A DNA stretch of 9,554 bases from Pseudomonadota bacterium (lineage in GTDB: Bacteria > Desulfobacterota > DSM-4660 > Desulfatiglandales > B25-G16), in assembly GCA_030633645.1 (NCBI GenBank), contig DAOVRY010000009.1, positions 1 through 9,554 on the forward strand, in the 5' to 3' direction. The notes under the pieces are model-generated. The model had not been told where the DNA came from. It saw only the letters and a program-made list of their open reading frames with translations, and ran no database searches. The translations under genes were made by a program, and so were the position numbers. Positions within the stretch are counted from its first letter, which is position 1. Each line of letters opens with the position of its first letter. Shown piece by piece: positions 1 through 3,990 of the stretch.

Positions 1-6
1 ATGCAT

Positions 7-181
7 TCGTAAAAAGTCGATTTTGCTCTATCCGTGAGCATTTTGGGCGCACTTAAGACGTTCAGCTAAAATGCTAAAACTCGGTGTAATGCCCTCAGAC
101 AGTTAGCATTTCTTAACGCTGAACATCTCAAGCGCTTCTCTCCCAAAACGCTCAATCTCGTTCACAAAACACTTTTTACGA
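7..181. repeat. MITE-like long imperfect palindrome
   Basis: The sequence folds on itself at several nested levels. TCGTAAAAAGT (7-17) faces ACTTTTTACGA (171-181). GAGCATTTTGGG (36-47) faces CCCAAAACGCTC (142-153) with one G-U type mismatch. GTTCAGC (60-66) faces GCTGAAC (118-124), and AAATGCTAA (69-77) faces TTAGCATTT (103-111). No ORF of note lies inside. Non-coding DNA with inverted ends and this size fits a miniature inverted-repeat element or a large hairpin repeat. The left end may extend past the window edge, and no target duplication can be checked. It sits downstream of pxpC and could also act as an mRNA 3' structure. The repeat is seen directly; its mobility is inferred. Confidence 0.6.
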
Positions 182-227
182 GTTTGTCAAAGATAGATCG
201 TCATAAGCCCCGATGGTAAAGATTGCG

Positions 228-242
228 CTCGGCTAGTCCGAG
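228..242 (-). terminator. Weak hairpin downstream of pxpC
   Basis: CTCGG (228-232) and CCGAG (238-242) form a 5-bp stem with a 5-nt loop, about 33 nt past the pxpC stop codon on the minus strand. It is followed only by a short mixed tract (CGCAATCTTT), so it is at best a weak intrinsic terminator. Apart from this hairpin and the palindrome to its left, I see nothing in the first 274 bases. Confidence 0.25.
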
Positions 243-274
243 AGGGAATACTCCCCTTTTACCCCAGCCACCTC

Positions 275-1243
275 TTAGGGCAGAGTGGATATCCCCTCCT
301 TGAACCCCTTAATCCTCCCCTCCATCTCCCTGAGGGCCTCATAAGCATCATCCAAAGATACCTGTTTGAAGGTCACTGTATCACCAGGTTTTACCTGTCC
401 TAAGAGTGGGAGGTCAGCTGTAATCACAGTAGCGATCTTTCTGTAACCTCCTGTTACGGTTTCAACAAGGATGATAATGGGCTGGCCATCCCCTGGTACC
501 TGAATGGTCCCGGAGATTACTCCCTCAGAGATGATTGATTCACTTACTTCAGGCCTTCTCTCAATCATCGTCCCGGTCAATCTGACGCCTGTACGGTCCG
601 AATCGGGGCTTACCTGGTATGGAGAACCCAGAAAGGTCTTTTTGCCCTTTTCAGTGAATTGATCATCTTGAGGACCGAGGATCACCCTTAAATGCCGCTC
701 CTTAGCGTGGGGAGGAATCCATGCTTGTGGGAATGATTTTCTTTCCGTGTTGAGGTGAAGATGTGGTGAGGTAGAGGAAAGGATATCCCCTTTTTGGAGG
801 GGCCTTCCGTCTAGCCCGCCAAATTTGGAAGAGAGGTTTGTGGATTTACTGCCCATAACTTTTGGCAGGGAGATCCCCCCACCTATGGCCAGGTATGAGC
901 GACAACCACTCTTGACTCCTCTAAATGAAAGGATATTCCCTCTTTCAAGGATGTGAGAAGTCCACATGTCCAGGGGCTTATCGTTACTGTGGGCTTGGAG
1001 GTCAGCACCCGTAACTGCGATGGCTACCTCTGTAAGTGCTTTGAGCCTTAATCCCGAGAGGGTGATCTCCAGACACGCCTCATTCTCAGAGTTGCCCACG
1101 AGCAGATTTGCCACCCTGAAGGAGAAGGAGTCCAGCGCCCCACTGGGTGCAACACCATATCTTCCATAACCGAATCTCCCTCTATCTTGCACACTGGTAA
1201 GGGGACCAGGCGCTACTACTTCAAAGGTATCTGCCGTGGCCAC
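275..1243 (-). CDS. pxpC: 5-oxoprolinase subunit PxpC (biotin-dependent carboxyltransferase-like)
   Basis: 322 aa, full length for the KipA/PxpC/allophanate hydrolase subunit 2 family, a cyclophilin-like fold. In PxpABC enzymes it joins PxpB to activate 5-oxoproline, which PxpA then opens to glutamate at the cost of ATP (family knowledge). Visible signatures are GPLTSVQDRGRFGYGRYGV (13-31), the SGALD turn (34-38), NLLVGN (46-51), LEITLSG (58-64), the VTGAD segment (77-81), LAIGGGI (118-124), the ILGPQDD block (188-194) and VPGDGQPIIILVETVTGGY (249-267). The start is GTG at 1243, inside the end of pxpB (28-nt overlap); GGGGGAG lies about 8 nt upstream and no better ATG is near, so translational coupling is likely. 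No truncation is seen. No pxpA follows before the window edge. The substrate could instead be another amide or lactam, because family members vary. Confidence 0.9.
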   Translation of the reverse strand: MATADTFEVVAPGPLTSVQDRGRFGYGRYGVAPSGALDSFSFRVANLLVGNSENEACLEITLSGLRLKALTEVAIAVTGADLQAHSNDKPLDMWTSHILERGNILSFRGVKSGCRSYLAIGGGISLPKVMGSKSTNLSSKFGGLDGRPLQKGDILSSTSPHLHLNTERKSFPQAWIPPHAKERHLRVILGPQDDQFTEKGKKTFLGSPYQVSPDSDRTGVRLTGTMIERRPEVSESIISEGVISGTIQVPGDGQPIIILVETVTGGYRKIATVITADLPLLGQVKPGDTVTFKQVSLDDAYEALREMEGRIKGFKEGISTLP

Positions 1244-1917
1244 TGCTTGAACTCCCCCTCTTTTATTGGGAAGAACCTCACCCGATCACCCATTTCAAGG
1301 AGTGTGGGTGGTGATTGGATTGGATTGAATAGCTTCAAGGGGGTGCGACCGAGGATGTGCAATCCCCCTGGGCTTTCAACGGGATATATGACCGTTTGAT
1401 TCATGGCAATCGCCACAGACCCCCGGGGAACATTGGTTCGTGGAGTTTCCCTGCGGGGTGTGATAAGGGCCTTTGGGAGTTCCGCGATATAGGGGTGCCC
1501 AGGTGTGAAGCCGATCATATAGACCTGATAGGTGGTTCCTGCATGAAGTTGGATTACCTGTTCGGAGCTTGTTTTGTGGTACCGGGCCACCCATTCCAGG
1601 TCAGGACCATATTCGCCACCATAGACAACCGGAATCTCCACGGTCTTGGGCTCAGGGATCTGGATTCCCTCGATCTTCCTGTGCAGATCTTCTACCCGGT
1701 GTTGTAACGTGGCGACACTTATCTTGAGTGGATCATAAATGATGAGGAGGGATCGGTACGTAGGGATGATTTCAACCAGACCTTCTGTGGGATCTTCCAT
1801 CAGCGCGATGGCAAACTGCCTCACCCGTCGGTTAATCTCAGGACTTATTTGATTCCCCAGCTCGACGATTACGGACCGGTCTCCCATGGTACGATAGAGG
1901 AGCTTCTGATAGAACAT
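1216..1917 (-). CDS. pxpB: 5-oxoprolinase subunit PxpB (KipI / allophanate hydrolase subunit 1 family)
   Basis: 233 aa, normal length for the family. It is the partner of PxpC: the pair forms the ATP-using part of 5-oxoprolinase, and in Bacillus the same pair is KipI-KipA, a regulator of the sporulation kinase (family knowledge). Family signatures are MGDRSVIVELG near the N-terminus (11-21), GFTPGHPY (136-143; the family usually has GFxPGFPY, so His replaces an aromatic residue), VPRGSVAIA (163-171) and YPVESPGGLHILGRTP (178-193), followed by LKLFNP. I chose ATG 1917 because TTAGGAAATAACA precedes it and the extra ten residues match the usual N-terminal extension; MGDRSV at 1887 is the alternative. 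It ends 28 nt inside pxpC. The upstream remnant at 1927-2091 suggests that the original operon was longer. Confidence 0.9.
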   Translation of the reverse strand: MFYQKLLYRTMGDRSVIVELGNQISPEINRRVRQFAIALMEDPTEGLVEIIPTYRSLLIIYDPLKISVATLQHRVEDLHRKIEGIQIPEPKTVEIPVVYGGEYGPDLEWVARYHKTSSEQVIQLHAGTTYQVYMIGFTPGHPYIAELPKALITPRRETPRTNVPRGSVAIAMNQTVIYPVESPGGLHILGRTPLKLFNPIQSPPTLLEMGDRVRFFPIKEGEFKQWPRQIPLK

Positions 1918-1926
1918 TGTTATTTC

Positions 1927-2091
1927 CTAAGAGAATTTCCCCACGTGGGTGATATCTATTTCAGAGGCAAGGACGACCTCCCTGCGGTGCTTTGCCAACC
2001 TTGTCGCTGCCTCAGCTGCTGGTTGGTGATCTTCAATAGAAAGTTTTTCTCCCTCAAGCTCTATGCTTTGTATTCCAAAGGCACAAGCAGA
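1927..2091 (-). pseudogene. Unrecognised protein C-terminus remnant upstream of pxpB
   Basis: On the minus strand, 9 nt before the pxpB start codon, a 54-codon open stretch ends at TAG (1927-1929). Its translation reads like a real protein end: SIELEGEKLSIEDHQ, then PAAEAATRLAKHRREVVLA, then SEIDITHVGKFS. It has no plausible start, being closed upstream by in-frame stops (TGA at 2092-2094, TAA before that). The adjacent frame just upstream reads SGIDLHNNLPDLLVPLEYKA before its own stop at about 2049, so a one-base frameshift could join the two segments. I do not recognise the family. It could be the decayed tail of the gene that once preceded pxpB. Confidence 0.35.
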
Positions 2092-2166
2092 TCAGGCAGA
2101 TTATTATGAAGATCAATACCACTTTAGTCAACGGGGAACCTAAAGTATAGATGAATCACCTCCTCC

Positions 2167-2364
2167 ATGGCACGGAAGGAAGGCCAGCAGTCGATATTAT
2201 GTAACGGGTGCAATATCTGCGTAGAGGTATGCCAGGCAGATCTCCTCATTCCCAATCCGGGAAAGGGGAACCCCCTTTTGCCCTCTATCCAGAGCAGTGC
2301 TGGTACTGCGGGTGCTGTGTAACTATGTATCCTAAACCCGGTGCCATTAGACTCAACCATGCGC
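2167..2364 (+). pseudogene. Frameshifted 2x[4Fe-4S] ferredoxin remnant
   Basis: From ATG 2167 one frame reads MARKEGQQSILCNGCNIC and then VEVCQADLLIPNPGKG, containing a complete C-x2-C-x2-C-x3-C cluster motif. At the G-run near 2266-2268 the reading frame must drop by one base (one nucleotide lost) to continue as EPPFALYPEQCWYCGCC, then VTMYPKPGAIRLNHAL. The second motif is C-x2-C-x2-C-x3-Y: the last cysteine, normally followed by P, is a tyrosine (TAT for TGT). Homology fades at about 2364, where the opposite-strand oxidoreductase fragment begins, so the C-terminal tail is missing. There is no good plus-strand RBS. A frameshift, a lost ligand and a truncation together make this a pseudogene. 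Intact relatives are electron-transfer ferredoxins, often beside flavoprotein or molybdopterin oxidoreductases. Confidence 0.7.
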
Positions 2365-2661
2365 TCCCCCTGAGTCCTTTTTGGTGGATCTCAACCTCTC
2401 AGAGATTAACCCCAGGGTCTCATCCCACGAAATCCTTTGCCACTTCCCTTCTCCTCGATTTCCTTTCCTTTTGAGGGGATATTGCAGCCGTCCAGGATGA
2501 TACAGGTATTCAAGAGAGGCCAGTGCCTTCTCGCACAAAAGCCCCCTATTGACTGGGCTATCGGGATCACCTTCTATTTTGACAGGTTTTCCATTCTCAA
2601 CATGAATAAGGATGCCACAACCAGCATAGCAGAAACCACACGTACTTTTTATGATTTTCAT
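2353..2661 (-). pseudogene. N-terminal fragment of a molybdopterin oxidoreductase (formate dehydrogenase-like)
   Basis: From ATG 2661 (GGGAGGGCTCT just upstream, a good RBS) the protein opens with MKIIKSTCGFCYAGCGI. It carries C8-x2-C11-x3-C15-x27-C43, the [4Fe-4S] motif that begins the large subunit of formate dehydrogenases, thiosulfate/polysulfide reductases and related bis-MGD enzymes. KIEGDPDSPVNRGLLCEKA and then WQRISWDETLGLISERL are typical of the start of these enzymes. The family is usually 650-900 residues; here the frame stops after 102, running into DNA that encodes a ferredoxin remnant on the other strand. None of the molybdopterin-binding body is in the window. An in-frame GTG at 2679 would add six residues. 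The promoter and RBS look intact, so a short peptide might still be made, but it could not be the enzyme. Confidence 0.75.
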
Positions 2662-2703
2662 AGAGCCCTCCCTTACCACAGCTTATGCTCGTACCGATTT
2701 ACT

Positions 2704-2732
2704 ACTGTAAAAGATTCTAGCGTGATTGTCAT
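2704..2732 (-). promoter_or_regulatory. Possible promoter of the truncated oxidoreductase
   Basis: On the minus strand ATGACA (2727-2732) is followed after 17 nt by TACAGT (2704-2709), a sigma70-like pair about 45 nt before the oxidoreductase fragment start. The match is moderate. The rest of 2733-2940 holds no gene I can support; there is a scattered 8-bp inverted pair, AGGGTGAT (2755-2762) and ATCACCCT (2845-2852), and a small GGCAATTTTGCC hairpin near 2919. Confidence 0.3.
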
Positions 2733-2952
2733 ATGTATTTCCCAGAGGCAGTGAAGGGTGATCCGCTCATCCTGTCTCCTGAAGTCTAAACGAAGAAGTT
2801 ATTATAGGTAAGAGAAATATGTATTAAGGGTTTTTCTTCTCCAAATCACCCTGAATTGCCTCGTGTTTTGCCATGTAATATCAGAAAAGAATAAACGCCC
2901 AGTCAATAAGCTCGATAAGGCAATTTTGCCGACTATTACCCTTTAACAACTC

Positions 2953-2982
2953 TTGCAAACAGGGTATCATTCGATGTATAAG
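2953..2982 (+). promoter_or_regulatory. Sigma70-like promoter for the 72-aa ORF
   Basis: TTGCAA (2953-2958), an 18-nt spacer and TATAAG (2977-2982) form a good housekeeping promoter about 40 nt before ATG 3024. A second overlapping pair, TTAACA (2943-2948) and TATCAT (2965-2970), has a 16-nt spacer. Either would give a short leader containing the RBS. Confidence 0.45.
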
Positions 2983-3023
2983 GATTTCTGCTAAACTTTT
3001 CTACAAAGGAGGGCTGGAGGAAA

Positions 3024-3242
3024 ATGAAACCTGAGAACTGGGACTCGCTTACCCCGCAGGACAAGAAAGATGTTGCTCAAGAGCTCTTATACTCTCATAG
3101 AGGCAAATATATTGTCTATACAGCCATTACCCTAGCAATGGAGACTCTACAGAAGGTACCCGAGCCCCTCAGGGAATCGGACACTATCGAGGACATGGAG
3201 ATACTATTAGAGTTTTTTCCTAAGCCTGATTTTGAATCTTAG
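3024..3242 (+). CDS. Small hypothetical protein (72 aa)
   Basis: 72 aa, the only convincing plus-strand protein gene here. ATG 3024 is preceded by GGAGGGCTGGAGGAAA, a strong (in fact doubled) Shine-Dalgarno region, and by a sigma70-like promoter. The protein is soluble, acidic and mostly helical by composition. MKPENWDSLTPQDKKDVAQE suggests an N-terminal helix; the middle is SHRGKYIVYTAITLAMETLQ, and the C-terminus is acidic (SDTIEDMEILLEFFPKPDFE). There is no signal peptide, no strong membrane segment, and no cysteine or metal motif. I do not recognise the family and assign no function. It stands alone, converging on the tRNA-derived cassette. The promoter, RBS and an amino-acid composition unlike a shadow ORF support it as real. 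Confidence 0.7.
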   Translation: MKPENWDSLTPQDKKDVAQELLYSHRGKYIVYTAITLAMETLQKVPEPLRESDTIEDMEILLEFFPKPDFES

Positions 3243-3256
3243 GGCTCGGTAGAAAC

Positions 3257-3307
3257 AAGGGAAGGGCCAGACTAACTGCAAGCTTTGGTCTTGAAGGAAA
3301 CCCTTTT
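3257..3307 (+). terminator. Possible terminator of the 72-aa ORF
   Basis: AAGGG (3257-3261) can pair with CCCTT (3301-3305), with an inner partly paired region (CCAGAC against GGTCTTG), and is followed by TTTAAA. It lies just after the stop at 3242. The stem is imperfect and the loop large. Confidence 0.25.
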
Positions 3308-3331
3308 AAACTTAGCCATCCGCAACTAGAA

Positions 3332-3361
3332 AAGGGGCTCAACCGAAACGGCTGGCCCCTT
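3332..3361 (-). terminator. Intrinsic terminator at the distal end of the tRNA-Asp-derived cassette
   Basis: AAGGGGC (3332-3338) pairs with GCCCCTT (3355-3361), with an inner CCG/CGG pair. Read on the minus strand the stem is followed by TTTTCTAG, so it works best in the minus direction. It begins 8 nt after the CCA of the most distal tRNA-Asp-like copy, about the same distance as the terminator behind the intact tRNA-Asp. It may be the original tRNA operon terminator displaced by an insertion (inference). Confidence 0.55.
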
Positions 3362-3369
3362 ATGTTCTC

Positions 3370-3415
3370 TGGCGGGGACAACCTTCCCGTCACACCTGAC
3401 GGGACGTTCTAACCA
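3370..3415 (-). repeat. Degenerate tRNA-Asp-like copy lacking the T-arm
   Basis: On the minus strand this reads GGTTAGAACG (tRNA-Asp D-arm end), then a perfect 8-bp hairpin TCCCGTCA-GGTG-TGACGGGA in place of the anticodon arm, then AAGGTTGTCCCCGCCA, the tRNA 3' end with CCA but without the T stem-loop. The ends match tRNA-Asp at 3833-3911. It cannot be a working tRNA. It is separated by 44 nt from the next copy. Confidence 0.7.
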
Positions 3416-3459
3416 GAGAGAAAGATGATGCCCTCAGGGATCACCGTCTATTTCAAAAA

Positions 3460-3524
3460 TGGCGGGGACGACGGGACTCGAACCCGCGACCTTCCCGCAG
3501 AAGTCAGCGGGACGTTCTAACCAA
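3460..3524 (-). repeat. Partial tRNA-Asp copy (3' part) with replaced anticodon arm
   Basis: On the minus strand the 33 nt of the 3' end (variable region, T-arm, acceptor strand, discriminator G and CCA; 3460-3492) are identical to the intact tRNA-Asp. The 12 nt TTGGTTAGAACG at 3513-3524 are also identical. Between them the anticodon arm is replaced by a hairpin with TCCCGC and GCGGGA arms (plus-strand 3493-3498 and 3507-3512). The 5' acceptor strand and the start of the D-arm are missing; that sequence is instead the coding end of the GIY-YIG gene. This is what a duplicated attachment site or an element-carried tRNA 3' end would look like. Confidence 0.8.
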
Positions 3525-3755
3525 GTTTTCGATGTATCCCTTGTCCTTTCGCGATTTGATCTCGTATTCCCGTTTCATCGCAGTCGATCGATCTCGGTAT
3601 TCTTCAGAGTAGATAACTTGCCAAGGTCTTTTAGCTTTTGTGTACTTGGATCTGCCCTGGTTATGGCGCTCCATTCTCTGAGACAAATCCTGGGTGGTGC
3701 CCACATAATAACTTCCGTCTTTGAGACTTTGCAGGATATAGACGAAATAGGTCAT
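3504..3755 (-). CDS. GIY-YIG nuclease domain protein, tRNA-Asp-associated
   Basis: 83 aa from ATG 3755, a single-domain GIY-YIG protein of the YhbQ/UPF0213 type. The first motif is VYI (residues 5-7, Y6) and the second YYVG (16-19, Y17). The catalytic arginine is in QRMERHN (R27, with H31), and the metal-binding glutamate is in MKREYEIK (E63). All key residues are present, so it should be an active DNA nuclease. ATG 3755 is preferred over ATG 3761 because AGGAA is about 7 nt upstream and TYFVYILQS is the usual family start. The last residues, LVRTSR, and the TGA stop are encoded within the tRNA-Asp-like repeat, so gene and repeat are physically joined. It lies behind the tRNA operon terminator and is bracketed by inverted tRNA D-arm sequence. 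Cellular GIY-YIG proteins of unknown role are common; the tRNA context suggests a homing-type or integration role, which is inference. Confidence 0.85.
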   Translation of the reverse strand: MTYFVYILQSLKDGSYYVGTTQDLSQRMERHNQGRSKYTKAKRPWQVIYSEEYRDRSTAMKREYEIKSRKDKGYIENLVRTSR

Positions 3756-3768
3756 AGCCATTTCCTAG

Positions 3769-3789
3769 GGTTAGAGCGCCCGCCTGTCA
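3769..3789 (+). repeat. Inverted fragment of tRNA-Asp (D-arm to anticodon)
   Basis: On the plus strand GGTTAGAGCGCCCGCCTGTC followed by A matches the intact tRNA-Asp (minus strand 3892-3872) at 19 of 21 positions, running from the D-loop through the GTC anticodon. It is opposite in orientation to the gene and lies 13 nt upstream of the GIY-YIG start codon. Its first 10 nt form an inverted repeat with CGTTCTAACC (3513-3522), so the nuclease ORF is enclosed by tRNA-derived ends. On the minus strand it also contains a TTGACA hexamer (3785-3790) that could be a -35 box, although the 17-nt-spaced partner TAGGAA is a poor -10. Confidence 0.6.
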
Positions 3790-3792
3790 ACA

Positions 3793-3824
3793 AAAAAGCC
3801 CATCTCATAAGAGATGGGCTTTTT
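3793..3824 (-). terminator. Strong intrinsic terminator of the tig-clpP-clpX-lon-tRNA operon
   Basis: A perfect 14-bp stem, AAAAAGCCCATCTC (3793-3806) with GAGATGGGCTTTTT (3811-3824), has a 4-nt loop. On the minus strand it ends in TTTTTT, and it starts 8 nt after the tRNA-Asp CCA. The A/T symmetry makes it potentially bidirectional. It separates the tRNAs from the GIY-YIG gene. Confidence 0.9.
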
Positions 3825-3832
3825 GAATTCGG

Positions 3833-3911
3833 TGGCGGGGACGACGGGACTCGAACCCGCGACCTCCGGCGTGACAGGCCGGCGTTCTAACCAAAACTGA
3901 ACTACGTCCCC
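3833..3911 (-). tRNA. tRNA-Asp (GUC)
   Basis: A complete 79-nt cloverleaf with encoded CCA. The acceptor is GGGGACG/CGTCCCC with discriminator G. The D-arm is GTTC/GAAC with an 11-nt loop, the anticodon stem CCGGC/GCCGG with loop CTGTCAC (anticodon GTC at 3873-3875), and the T-arm GCGGG-TTCGAGT-CCCGT. G34 of the GUC anticodon and a G discriminator are aspartate identity elements. Its first base directly follows the CCA of tRNA-Val, so processing must cut exactly at the junction. Three other pieces of this gene lie downstream at 3370-3415, 3460-3524 and (inverted) 3769-3789. Confidence 0.97.
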
Positions 3912-3986
3912 TGGTAGGCGGAACAGGATTTGAACCTGTGACCCTCGGCTTGTAAGGCCGATGCTCTCCCACTGAGCTACCCGCCC
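3912..3986 (-). tRNA. tRNA-Val (UAC)
   Basis: A complete 75-nt cloverleaf with encoded CCA. The acceptor is GGGCGGG/TCCGCCT with G-U pairs at both ends and discriminator A. The D-arm is GCTC-AGTGGGA-GAGC, the anticodon stem TCGGC/GCCGA with loop CTTACAA (anticodon TAC at 3952-3954), and the T-arm ACAGG-TTCAAAT-CCTGT. The 5' end is only 4 nt from the lon stop codon and the 3' CCA abuts tRNA-Asp with no spacer. No room exists for a separate promoter except inside lon. Confidence 0.97.
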
Positions 3987-3990
3987 CTTA

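Noticed and set aside
1357..1707. Plus-strand 116-aa ORF inside pxpB
   Set aside because: It is opposite to a clear, full-length, conserved gene, and has no promoter, RBS or recognisable motif. The plus-strand ORFs inside lon, clpX and tig were rejected on the same grounds.
2124..2360. Minus-strand 78-aa ORF
   Set aside because: It is the antisense shadow of the ferredoxin remnant, with no family features and no RBS.
2208..2474. Stand-alone 88-aa plus-strand gene from GTG 2208
   Set aside because: Only its middle part is ferredoxin-like. The true first cluster motif is in the neighbouring frame, and the tail is antisense to the oxidoreductase fragment. It is better described as a frameshifted pseudogene.
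3460..3524. A second functional tRNA gene
   Set aside because: The 3' part is perfect, but the 5' acceptor strand and D-arm start are absent and the anticodon loop has eight bases in a non-tRNA hairpin, so no cloverleaf can form.
3459..3890. Plus-strand 143-aa ORF beginning MAGTTGLEPATFPQ
   Set aside because: It is antisense to two tRNA-Asp-derived sequences and the GIY-YIG gene. The GTTGLEPAT-type peptide is a known artefact of translating the reverse complement of tRNA 3' ends.
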